A DNA stretch of 26,387 bases from IMG/VR virus record IMGVR_UViG_3300030098_004991, positions 1 through 26,387 of that record. One strand, given 5' to 3'. Shown here piece after piece: positions 7,939 through 16,500 of this stretch (its first letter is position 1; each line of letters opens with the position of its first letter). The DNA comes from a virus. A program made the translations under genes and the position numbers. The notes under the pieces are model-generated. The model saw only the letters and a program-made list of their open reading frames with translations. It did no database searches and was not told where the DNA came from.

Positions 7939-9144
7939 ATGGCAAAAGAAAAAGAAAACGTAGTTGAAGAAACAACTAAACAACCAGTTGAAAAAAAAGA
8001 AAAACAACTGAGAGATAAAAAAGGTAAGTTTAAATCAAAAAATTCTGATGATAATATTACCAAAGTAGATTTGAGTAACCCAAAAGCTCAAGAAGACGAA
8101 GACGTTAAGCAAGAATCTACTGAAGAAGATGTGGTCGTAGTTAATGAGGAACCAAAAACTGAGGAATCAAAAAACGAAGAACCAGTAAAAGAAGAGCAGG
8201 AAGATTCTCCAGTTGTTCAAGATGTAACAGATGAGAAAGTTGAGGAAGAAGAAATTGTAGAGCAAGTTCAAGAAGCTGTAGCAGAGGCAGAAGCAACTGG
8301 AAACCCACTACCTGAAAATATTCAAAAATTAATGAATTTTATGAATGAAACAGGTGGTGATTTAAATGACTACGTAAATTTAAATAGAGACACATCTAAA
8401 ATGGATGACTCTGAAGTATTAGATGAGTATTATCGAACAACAAAATCTCATTTATCACCAGAAGAAAGAAATTTTCTATTAGAAGATACTTTTGGTTACG
8501 ATGAAGAAGAAGATGATGCTAAAACAATACGTAAAAAGAAAATAGCCCTCAAAGAGCAAGTTGCCGAGGCTAGAGCCCACTTAGACAGGCAAAAGTCTAA
8601 ATACTATGAAGAAATTAAAGCTGGGTCAAAGTTGACTCCTGAACAACAAAAAGCTATTAATGACTTCAATAAGTTAACAAAGGAAACTGAAGCACAAAGA
8701 AAGAAAAGTGAAGCTGGTAATAAAATATTTTTACAAAAAACTGAAAAAATTTTCAATGATAAATTCAAAGGTTTTGATTATGAAATTGGAGATAAAAAAT
8801 TTAGGTTTAATGTTAAAGATGTTAATAAAGTGAAAGAAACACAGAGCGATATTAATAATTTTCTTGGTAGATTTGTAGGAGATGACAATGTTACCATAAA
8901 AGATGCTGCTGGTTATCATAAATCTTTATTTACCGCCATGAATGCTGATGTTGTTGCTAAACATTTTTATGAACAAGGAAGAGCTGATGCTATTAAAGGA
9001 CAAGTTGCTAAAGACAAAAATATAAATACGCAATCACGTCAAACACATAGCGAAGTTGATTCTAGTGGATTTAAATATAGACCACTAGGTGTATCTTCTT
9101 CTGATATTAAAAATAGATCCTTTAAAATTAGAAAAAAGAATTAA
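7939..9144 (+). CDS. Head scaffolding protein, 401 aa
   Basis: Position between portal and major capsid protein, composition and length all suit a scaffolding protein, which shapes the procapsid and then leaves. Residues 1-35 are Lys-rich. Residues 50-120 are an acidic low-complexity region of Glu, Asp, Val and Gln. Residues 130-190 are a conserved patch (KLMNFMNETGGDLNDYVNLN, then a SHLSPEERNFLLEDTFGYDE segment) that I recall from scaffold-like proteins of marine phages. Residues 195-275 form a coiled coil. The C-terminus is basic (KNRSFKIRKKN), as in other scaffolds where a basic tail contacts the capsid shell. No protease motif is visible. The leader before the ATG ends in TTTTATT with no Shine-Dalgarno. 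Confidence 0.72.
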   Translation: MAKEKENVVEETTKQPVEKKEKQLRDKKGKFKSKNSDDNITKVDLSNPKAQEDEDVKQESTEEDVVVVNEEPKTEESKNEEPVKEEQEDSPVVQDVTDEKVEEEEIVEQVQEAVAEAEATGNPLPENIQKLMNFMNETGGDLNDYVNLNRDTSKMDDSEVLDEYYRTTKSHLSPEERNFLLEDTFGYDEEEDDAKTIRKKKIALKEQVAEARAHLDRQKSKYYEEIKAGSKLTPEQQKAINDFNKLTKETEAQRKKSEAGNKIFLQKTEKIFNDKFKGFDYEIGDKKFRFNVKDVNKVKETQSDINNFLGRFVGDDNVTIKDAAGYHKSLFTAMNADVVAKHFYEQGRADAIKGQVAKDKNINTQSRQTHSEVDSSGFKYRPLGVSSSDIKNRSFKIRKKN

Positions 9145-9168
9145 TTAACAATTTAAAAAAAATATATT

Positions 9169-10686
9169 ATGGCAATTACTCCAGGGGATAATTTGAATAG
9201 TGTGCCAGCTCCACAACAGCAAGCACTCTCTACAAATTATGTCGATTTTACAAGCTCGGCTACAGAAGGTTGGGCTCAACAATACCTGCCAGACTTAATG
9301 GAGAAAGAAGCAGAAGTTTTCGGTAAGAGAACTATCGCTGGATTTCTTGAAAAAGTCGGTGCAGAAGAGGCTATGCAATCAGATAGGGTTGTATGGTCTG
9401 AACAATCAAGACTACATATATCATTAATTGGTACCGTAAACGAAACTGAAAACGTAGATTCATCAGGAGCCTCTGGTTCATTCACTGTTGTGTCTGACAT
9501 TGATGGCAACATTGCTGGTGATGGTTTTGCTATCGCTAGTCACGGTGTTAGAAATCACGATATTGTTTTATTAGCATCAGCTGGTAAAGTATCAAGATGC
9601 TTAGTTGTAGCTTTTGACAGTACTAACCACCAAAAAATAGGTCTTAAGCCTTATGATTCAGCTGATTTAACTGGTCATTCTACAGCGGCTAGTGGAGCTA
9701 CTTTACTAGTTATCGGTTCTGAATACAAAAAGGGTGATAATTACGATGGCGTATCTCACAGAGGTTATGCTGAGGGAGATTCTGGTGAAGCTTCAAACGA
9801 ACCACAGTTTAAAACATTTACTAACAAACCGATTATAATGAGAGACTTCTATTCTGTTTCAGGATCTGATACTTCTAGAATCGGTTGGGTTGAAGTAACT
9901 AGTGAAGACGGTCAAGGTGGTTATTTATGGTATTTAAAAGCTGAATCTGACACAAGATCTAGATTTAATGATTACTTAGAAATGACAATGCTTGAGGCTG
10001 TTAAAGGTAGTAATTCAACTACTGTTGATGCTGAATTAGGTTTTAGTACAGAATCAGATGCTGGTACTGAAGGTTTATTTGCTGCTATTGAAGATAGAGG
10101 TAATGTAACTTCTGGTGTTACTGGTGTTAACGCTGCTACTGATTTAGCTGAATTTGATGCTATCTTAGCTGAGTTTGATAATCAAGGTGCTATTGAAGAA
10201 AACATGATGTTTGTAAATAGAGCTACTGCTCTTGCTGTAGACGACATGCTTGCTTCAATGAATTCTTACGGAGCTGGAGGTACTTCTTATGGAGTATTCG
10301 ATAACGACGAAGATATGGCATTAAATTTAGGTTTCTCAGGATTTAGAAGAGGTTCTTATGATTTCTACAAGTCTGACATGAGATACTTGAATGACAAAGC
10401 TACTCGTGGCGGTATAAATACTGCTGCTACTAGCGCTGCTATTAGAGGTGTTATGATACCAGCTGGTACATCTACTGTGTATGATCAATCTATAGGTAAA
10501 AACTTAAAGAGACCATTCTTACACGTTAGATATAGAGCTTCGCAAACAGACAATAGAAAGATGAAAACTTGGACTACTGGTTCTGTTGGTGCATCTACAT
10601 CAGCGCTTGATGCAATGGAAATACACATGTTATCAGAAAGATGTTTAGTTACTCAAGGTGCTAACAACTTTATGTTAATGAAGTAG
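9169..10686 (+). CDS. Major capsid protein, HK97-like, 505 aa
   Basis: This is the shell-forming protein of the icosahedral head. Residues 30-85 (WAQQYLPDLMEKEAEVFGKR, then a DRVVWSEQSRLHISL segment) form the helix and strand that open the HK97-type fold in this group. Residues about 88-215 look like an inserted beta domain in the E-loop (HGVRNHDIVLLASAGK, IGLKPYDSADLTG, VIGSEYKKGD). The conserved core resumes with NKPIIMRDFYSVSGSDTSRI (219-238) and a DTRSRFNDYLEMTMLEA helix. The C-terminal domain includes FVNRATALAVDDMLASMNSY and LHVRYRASQTDNRKMKTWTT. Length and layout match capsid proteins of crAss-like and marine relatives. The gene ends at a strong terminator, fitting very high expression. 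Confidence 0.87.
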   Translation: MAITPGDNLNSVPAPQQQALSTNYVDFTSSATEGWAQQYLPDLMEKEAEVFGKRTIAGFLEKVGAEEAMQSDRVVWSEQSRLHISLIGTVNETENVDSSGASGSFTVVSDIDGNIAGDGFAIASHGVRNHDIVLLASAGKVSRCLVVAFDSTNHQKIGLKPYDSADLTGHSTAASGATLLVIGSEYKKGDNYDGVSHRGYAEGDSGEASNEPQFKTFTNKPIIMRDFYSVSGSDTSRIGWVEVTSEDGQGGYLWYLKAESDTRSRFNDYLEMTMLEAVKGSNSTTVDAELGFSTESDAGTEGLFAAIEDRGNVTSGVTGVNAATDLAEFDAILAEFDNQGAIEENMMFVNRATALAVDDMLASMNSYGAGGTSYGVFDNDEDMALNLGFSGFRRGSYDFYKSDMRYLNDKATRGGINTAATSAAIRGVMIPAGTSTVYDQSIGKNLKRPFLHVRYRASQTDNRKMKTWTTGSVGASTSALDAMEIHMLSERCLVTQGANNFMLMK

Positions 10687-10699
10687 TATTTATTTTAGA

Positions 10700-10730
10700 T
10701 AGGGGCAGCTTAATGCTGCCTCTATTTTTT
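10700..10730 (+). terminator. Rho-independent terminator after the major capsid gene
   Basis: A 10-bp stem, TAGGGGCAGC / GCTGCCTCTA with one G-U pair, closes a five-base loop (TTAAT) and is followed by six T. It begins 14 bases after the capsid stop. The next start codon is only 23 bases beyond the T run, so the hairpin probably sets a step-down in expression between the capsid gene and those downstream. Confidence 0.88.
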
Positions 10731-10742
10731 ATTAATTTTTAT

Positions 10743-10756
10743 TATATTATATTATG
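10743..10756 (+). promoter_or_regulatory. A/T leader and start codon shared with a second gene
   Basis: The 14 bases TATATTATATTATG, ending in the start codon of the 281-aa protein, recur exactly at 11698-11711 before the 66-aa protein. The last nine bases (TATATTATG) also precede the capsid gene. No Shine-Dalgarno is present at any of them. A/T leaders without Shine-Dalgarno are the usual translation-initiation context in Bacteroidota. Confidence 0.5.
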
Positions 10757-11599
10757 GCAAAAAAGAAAAAAGAAACAAAGGTTGAGGTAGAAACTCCTCA
10801 AGTAGAAGAAACGGTTGTAATGGAAAAACCGAAGGTTGAAACTCCTAAAGTAGAAGTTAAACCTGAACCAAAGAAAAACAAGTGGGAAATAAAAGATAGG
10901 GTTTATTATTTAAAAGGTAGAACTAGACCATTATCTTACTCAATTAGAGGTGCTAATATTTATTATTTTGACGAAGAAAAAGGATATGAAAGAGAACTTA
11001 AATATTGTCAAAATCAAAAAACACCATTTATTGATGAAATGAAAGGTGATCAAAGATTGGAACATATTATCTTTAGAAATGGGGCACTTCATGTTACTAG
11101 AGAAAAACAAACTTTACAAAAACTTTTATCGTTATATCACCCAGATAGAGACAAATTGTATTATGAATACAAACCAATTGAAGAAGCTAAAGATCAATTA
11201 GATTGGTTAGAAATGGAGGTAGAAGCGCTAAGTGTAGCTAGAACTATAGATATTGATATGGCTGAAGCCATAATGAGAGTAGAAAAAGGTTCTGGTGTGG
11301 CTAGTTTGGATTCTAAAGAACTTAGAAGAGATTTACTACTATTTGCTAGAGAAAATCCAGAATTGTTCTTAGAGTTAACTAATGACGATAATGTTCAACT
11401 TAGAAACTTTGGTATTAAAGCTGTTGAGGCTGGAATAATAAATTTATCTTCAGATCAGAGATATTTTATTTGGAGTTCAAATAAAAGAAAAATTATGACA
11501 GTTCCATTTGACGAGCATCCATACTCAGCATTAGCTGCTTGGTTTAAAACCGACGAAGGTATGGAAATATATGCAAATATAGAAAAGAGATTAAACTAG
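10754..11599 (+). CDS. Conserved head-region protein of unknown function, 281 aa
   Basis: Residues 1-42 are a Lys/Glu/Pro/Val-rich disordered arm with imperfect PKVE repeats (EKPKVETPKVEVKPEPKKNK). The folded part starts at WEIKDRVYYLKGRTRPLSYS (44-63) and includes a helical region LDSKELRRDLLLFARENPEL (185-204), NDDNVQLRNFGIKAVEAGII (210-229) and an ending KRKIMTVPFDEHPYSALAAW plus FKTDEGMEIY. Proteins with the 'ENPELF.EL.NDDNV.LRN.GIKAVE.GII' block are familiar from marine phages, next to the capsid gene. I do not know their function; a head-completion or internal virion protein is possible. An HPD tripeptide at 129-131 is not a J-domain. The gene lies between two terminators, so its expression is insulated on both sides. 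Confidence 0.62.
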   Translation: MAKKKKETKVEVETPQVEETVVMEKPKVETPKVEVKPEPKKNKWEIKDRVYYLKGRTRPLSYSIRGANIYYFDEEKGYERELKYCQNQKTPFIDEMKGDQRLEHIIFRNGALHVTREKQTLQKLLSLYHPDRDKLYYEYKPIEEAKDQLDWLEMEVEALSVARTIDIDMAEAIMRVEKGSGVASLDSKELRRDLLLFARENPELFLELTNDDNVQLRNFGIKAVEAGIINLSSDQRYFIWSSNKRKIMTVPFDEHPYSALAAWFKTDEGMEIYANIEKRLN

Positions 11600-11620
11600 T
11601 AATCTTTTAACTAATATAAG

Positions 11621-11649
11621 TAGCCACCCCGAAAGGAGTGGCTATTTTT
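11621..11649 (+). terminator. Rho-independent terminator with GAAA loop
   Basis: A 10-bp stem, TAGCCACCCC / GGAGTGGCTA with one C-A mismatch, is capped by a GAAA (GNRA-type) tetraloop and followed by five T. It starts 21 bases after the stop of the 281-aa gene and ends transcripts before the connector and tail genes. Confidence 0.86.
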
Positions 11650-11664
11650 ATTTAGGGCTAACCT

Positions 11665-11690
11665 TTTACTTTATTATGTAACTATATAAT
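11665..11690 (+). promoter_or_regulatory. Possible promoter for the connector/tail operon
   Basis: This lies in the longest intergenic gap (109 bases), just after the terminator. A TATAAT (11685-11690) overlaps the 12-mer ATGTAACTATAT (11676-11687), which recurs at the right edge of the window (26376-26387) after the last gene. The best -35-like element (TTTACT, 11665-11670) is 14 bases upstream, shorter than the usual spacing. No Bacteroidota-type TAnnTTTG box is seen. A promoter is expected here because the preceding hairpin should end the upstream transcript, but the assignment is tentative. Confidence 0.35.
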
Positions 11691-11708
11691 AGTAAAATAT
11701 ATTATATT

Positions 11709-11909
11709 ATGAAAAAATCAAATCAATCAAAAGGACTAGGAGATTCAGTTGAAAAATTTACTAAAGCCACCGGTATAAAATCATTAGCAGAATTAGCTAT
11801 GGGTGCAGTTGGTAAAAAAGATTGTGGATGTAAGAAACGAAAAGAATGGCTCAACAATGCGTTTCCTTATAATTATAAAAAAGATTATATAAAAAGTAAA
11901 ACTAAATAG
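11709..11909 (+). CDS. Small CxC-motif phage protein, 66 aa
   Basis: A 66-residue basic protein: GLGDSVEKFTKATGIKSLAE (9-28), then a DCGCKKRKEWLNNAFPY block with C39 and C41. Short proteins with 'GLGD...K.TKATGI' followed by 'CGC..RKE.LN..FPY' recur in phages of Bacteroidota and in marine phages between head and tail genes. I recognise the pattern but not a function. Two cysteines alone would not make a zinc finger, though a metal site between subunits is conceivable. It opens the unit downstream of the second terminator, shares a 14-base leader with the 281-aa gene, and stops two bases before the next ATG. Confidence 0.6.
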   Translation: MKKSNQSKGLGDSVEKFTKATGIKSLAELAMGAVGKKDCGCKKRKEWLNNAFPYNYKKDYIKSKTK

Positions 11910-11911
11910 TT

Positions 11912-12646
11912 ATGGCAATAAGTGTAGATACGGTATATCAAAAGGTTCTAGCTCTAACAAATAAAGAACAGAGGGGTTATATAACACCCCAAGAGTTTAA
12001 CTTAATGGCTGATAGAGCTCAAATGCAAATATTTGATAGTTATTTTCACGACATTAAGTCGGCGTATCACAAGCCTTCAACAAGTATAAATGAAGCAGAT
12101 GAACTTGGTATCTTAGAGGAAAAACTACATCCACATAGGATACGAATGAATTTTAACCAAAATGCCAACGACAATACAATGGCATATTCTTCGGACGTTG
12201 TATATAAGATTAATTCATTAATTATTAATCTTGCTGATGGCACAACAAGATATGTAACACCTGTTAATTTAGAAGAAATTCAATACATAGAAAATAACCC
12301 ACTAACAAAAGCTACTATAGATAGACCTGTTTATGTTAGAACGACTGCGGGTGGTACTGCAAATAACACCGTTACCTTAACAACGTATCCAACACCAACT
12401 GTAGCAACAACATACAATCTAGATTACTTTAGAAGACCAAATAGGCCTGAGTGGGGATATGTTGTTATTAAAAAAAGAGCTTTATATAATCAAAATGCTA
12501 GTACTGACTTTGTTTTACACGACTCGGAGGAAGAGAATTTAGTTTCAATAATACTTAAGTTAGCTGGAGTAGTTATAATGAAACCTGGTTTAGTAGAAAT
12601 TGGTGCTACAGAAATTGAAAATAACAAACAATCACAACAAGATTAG
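11912..12646 (+). CDS. Head-tail connector (ring) protein, 244 aa
   Basis: The protein opens with VDTVYQKVLALTNKEQRGYI (5-24) and TPQEFNLMADRAQMQIFDSY, a helical start I recognise from connector proteins of crAss-like and marine podovirus-type phages. A beta-rich middle follows, including LDYFRRPNRPEWGYV (170-184). It ends with FVLHDSEEENLVSIILKLAG (200-219) and VVIMKPGLVEIGATEIENN. The 'F.L..SEE..LV..ILKLAGV' ending is strongly family-typical. Such proteins form a ring below the portal and receive the tail. Placement directly after the capsid genes and three bases before a second connector-type gene supports this. The exact ring number is not assignable from sequence alone. Confidence 0.7.
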   Translation: MAISVDTVYQKVLALTNKEQRGYITPQEFNLMADRAQMQIFDSYFHDIKSAYHKPSTSINEADELGILEEKLHPHRIRMNFNQNANDNTMAYSSDVVYKINSLIINLADGTTRYVTPVNLEEIQYIENNPLTKATIDRPVYVRTTAGGTANNTVTLTTYPTPTVATTYNLDYFRRPNRPEWGYVVIKKRALYNQNASTDFVLHDSEEENLVSIILKLAGVVIMKPGLVEIGATEIENNKQSQQD

Positions 12647-12649
12647 AAT

Positions 12650-13543
12650 ATGGGACTACTAGACAATCAAACTCAACAATCATATTATACTGGAAATAAC
12701 TTTGGAACATATCAGTTTGTTACGTTAGACAATATAATAAGCGCTTTTATGATAGCCTATGTTGGTGAAAGCAAACTAATAACCAAAGTTAATAGAACTG
12801 ATGTTCAGTTTCACGCTATGAGAGCTATACAAGAATTGTCATACGATGTGTTTAGGTCTGTAAAATCTCAAGAAATAGAAGTGCCTTCAACACTTGTTAT
12901 GATACTTCCTCAAGATTACGTTAATTATGTTAAGTTAGTTAGTGTTGGAGGAGACGGAATTGAAAGAAATTTATATCCAACAGGCAAAACATCAAATCCA
13001 TTTGCTATAGAACAAGATAGTGTTGGTAACTATACTTATTCTGACACAGATCTCGATGGTCAACCTGATTCGCTTGTTGAACAATCATCAAGTGATACTT
13101 GGTCAAGTTACCAATCTAATTCAGTTGTTGATCAAAATGTAAATGCTACAGATTCTTCTGATATAGATTTGGATTATAGAGGTAGAAGATATGGATTAGA
13201 TCCACAGCACGCACATCAACATGGATCTTTTTATATTGATTATTTAAAAGGTTTTATACACTTTAGTTCTAATTTAAGTGGTCAAACTATTATATTAAAA
13301 TATATAAGTGATGGATTAGGAACAGATGCTGAAATGGTAGCTCATAAGTTTGCTGAAGAAGCTATATATAAATGGATAGCATACGGTATATTGTCAACTA
13401 GATCCAATATGCCGGAACATATCATTCAAAGATTTAAAAGAGAAAAGTTTGCTGAAACTAGAAAAGCAAAAATTAGATTGTCTAATATTAAAATGGAAGA
13501 ATTTACTCAGATTTTAAAAGGAATGAGTAAACAAATAAAATAA
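12650..13543 (+). CDS. Head-tail connector/tail-ring protein with Ca-type loop, 297 aa
   Basis: Residues 45-100 contain TKVNRTDVQFHAMRAIQELS, VFRSVKSQEIEVP and QDYVNYVKLVSVG, a pattern I associate with virion proteins between capsid and tail of marine Bacteroidota phages. Residues 190-205 (HGSFYIDYLKGFIHFS) and the C-terminal helices (AEEAIYKWIAYGILSTRSNM, then RFKREKFAETRKAKIRLSN) complete the family plan. A polar insert at about 120-170 carries DTDLDGQPD (132-140), a DxDxDGxxD loop of the kind that binds calcium in EF-hand-like, dockerin and thrombospondin type 3 repeats. A ring role is inferred from family resemblance and from its place between the other connector and the giant tail protein, four bases upstream of that gene. 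Confidence 0.66.
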   Translation: MGLLDNQTQQSYYTGNNFGTYQFVTLDNIISAFMIAYVGESKLITKVNRTDVQFHAMRAIQELSYDVFRSVKSQEIEVPSTLVMILPQDYVNYVKLVSVGGDGIERNLYPTGKTSNPFAIEQDSVGNYTYSDTDLDGQPDSLVEQSSSDTWSSYQSNSVVDQNVNATDSSDIDLDYRGRRYGLDPQHAHQHGSFYIDYLKGFIHFSSNLSGQTIILKYISDGLGTDAEMVAHKFAEEAIYKWIAYGILSTRSNMPEHIIQRFKREKFAETRKAKIRLSNIKMEEFTQILKGMSKQIK

Positions 13544-13547
13544 TACT

Positions 13548-16500
13548 ATGCCAGAAATAAAACATGAATTTTCTGCTGGGAAAATGAATAAAGATCTCGA
13601 TGAGAGATTAGTTCCCAATGGCGAATACAGAGACGCCATGAATATACAAGTCAGAACAACCGAGGCTATCGAAGGTTCTGGTAATGCTGGTACTGTGCAA
13701 AATATAAAGGGAACTAAACAAATTGAAACCGCGAAAATAGACAATAGTATTCCATATATTTTTTATCAAGATGGATCAGGTGATTCAAAAGTTATTGGTA
13801 GTATAGCTAATGAAAAAAATAATACAGCATATTTTTTCGTAGCCTCTCCTCCTTTAGAAAAATTTATAACCAATATTGCGGCTATTAATGGAGAACGACA
13901 TCTCATGGATGTTATTGCTGAAGTAAACACTGGTACTGGCACAAGTGATCCAACAGCTCTTCCAGTTGTTGTTGATAGGTGGGCTACTATGAATACATAT
14001 ATTAACGTTGTAGGCACAATCGAAAACACTGTTACTCCTGTTGGTGAAACTTGGATTCAGTTTAATATTCGCAATGGATGGAAATATAGACCTGGTATGA
14101 CTATATCAGCATATGACAGTCTTGGTAACAACCTATTTAATGAAGGAGCGAAAATACAAAATATAACATCTGCTCCAACTTCCCCACCTACTTGGACCGT
14201 AACTCTATATGATGAACAACCACAAGTTCAGTGGAGTAATATTGCTGCCTTTGTCTTTTTAGCACCAAGAACCTTAAACTTTGACTATGAAAACAAAATA
14301 ACTGGGATAAATATTATTAATGATTTACTTTTCTGGACAGATAATCAAGGTGAACCTAAAAAGATAAATATAAAAAGAAGTAAAGCTGGTTCTCCATCTT
14401 GGGAAACACACACCAGGCTAATGTTAAAGGATCCAAAAGACGACGACTTATTAGTAAGATATGTAGATTCTGATAACAATGATATATCTGGTTTAGATTC
14501 TAATATTGTTAGTGGAGTAGAAGATGCTATGTTTCCAATAGTTAATAATGCTTTAAAAGAAAGACACATAACTGTTAAGAGAAAAGCTCCATCAATGGCA
14601 CCAACTATCCACATGAGAAGGTCTGATAGAGAAAATGAGGCAACAGAGGTGAATGATGGATTTTTTGATTTTTGGCAGTATGATTCAGATGGTCCTACGC
14701 CAGGCGATCAAATAACAATGCCCAATGTAAGTAATGCTAATACTGACGCGTTCATGTTTAATGATGTGGATTATAGGGTTAATGATATATTAAGTTTTAC
14801 ACCATCTAGTGGTGCTGATGTTTGGATAACAACTATTATTGACGACATTAATCCTATAGATTGTTCAACAGAGGGTGAAAACGTAGATTATCTAGAAGGA
14901 ACTACTTGTGATGATTATGATGGAGCTGTTATAATAAATATGACAATACTATCTGTCAACGGTACTATACCGGCACCATCATATAGTTCTTCAGGTATAG
15001 TTTTAGGATCTAATCAACCTGGTTTATGGGATATAACATTAGAACAACGCAAACCTTTATTTGAATTAAAATTTGGAAGATTTAGTACTAGATATAAATA
15101 TGAAGATGGAGAATACTCTAGTTTTGGACCTTGGTCTGAAATAGCATTTTTACCAGGATCATTTGATTACACGCATAAAAAGGGTTATAACAAAGGTATG
15201 GCGAATCAAATGAGGGAACTTATTATTAAAGATTTTATACCACATCAAAGAGTTAGACCTGACGATATGGTAGCAGTTGATTTATTGTACAAAACAACAG
15301 ATAATCAAAATGTCTATGTTGTAAAAACTATAGCTAGAGGAATAGATCCTGAATGGGATTTATTTACAACAAATTTAACAAACACTAGTTTGGCTTTTGG
15401 AGAATTATCCATAACAACAGAGATGATACACAAGGTTTTACCAGCCAATCAACTGTTAAGAGCTTGGGATAATGTACCTAAAAAAGCATTAGGACAAGAG
15501 ATAGCAGCTAATAGACTTGTTTATGCTAATTATGAACAAGGTTATGATTTAAAAGATTCCGTTGGATTAATACAATCTATTAAAAGTAGTGAAGTTGGTG
15601 GTCCAGATAGTCCTAAAAAATCTGTAAAAACTATTAGAGAGTATAAATGGGGAATGATTTTTGGGGATAAATATGGTAGAGAAACTCCAGTTGTTGCACC
15701 AGGATACATAACCGGAGATAGTATAGATAACTACACTTTACTATCTGGAGATGTTTCTGTAGAAAAAAGATTATCTAGATTAAGCAATAAGTTTGAATTA
15801 ACTCAAAATTGGGACAATCCAGCTAATGAGGGCGGTGAACCAGAAAGTTGGATGGACTACGTTAAATACTATGTTAAAGAAACATCGAATGAGTATTATA
15901 ATCTAGTAATGGATAGGTGGTACTACGCGGATGACGGTAATATATGGTTGTCATTTCCTTCTGCTGATAGAAATAAAGTTGATGAAGAAACTTATTTGAT
16001 ATTAAAAAACGCTCATGGTAATGATGACAGTGTTGAAGAAAAAGCTAGATATAAAATCATAGCGATAGAAAACGAAGCTCCAGATGATATTAAAACTAGA
16101 GCTAGAAATCTAGGTAAAATACCTCTCACGGGTGCCACGTTGAATAACTCTCCCTATCAATTAAGTTGGATAATGGGTGACAACTCTGATCCTACTACTA
16201 GTGTTCCACAAGGTATAATGGAAGGATTGGAATTCCGTGTGTCTGATGAGGATTGGCCTGATATATTAGAAAATTTTGAAATACCTAATGAAACAGGTAA
16301 TGAAAGAGGAGATGTACAAGTTAGATTTGGCGCAACAGTTGGTACTAGTGATAAAGACGGTTTATCATGGAGAACACTGTCTGTTTTTTCTGTTGGTAGT
16401 ACTAGTACTTATATGAAATGGGACGATGCATTCGGAAGTGATGTAAACATGTATGATATATTTAGCAACGCTGGTATTAGTACTCCATTTGAATCTATAG

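Noticed and set aside
11139-11150. HPD tripeptide in the 281-aa protein, suggesting a DnaJ J-domain
   Set aside because: The flanking helices of a J-domain are missing and the surrounding sequence (LLSLYHPDRDKLYYEY) does not fit helix II/III spacing.
11600-11708. tRNA or small RNA gene in the largest gap
   Set aside because: The only stable structure is the terminator hairpin; the remainder is A/T-rich with no cloverleaf.
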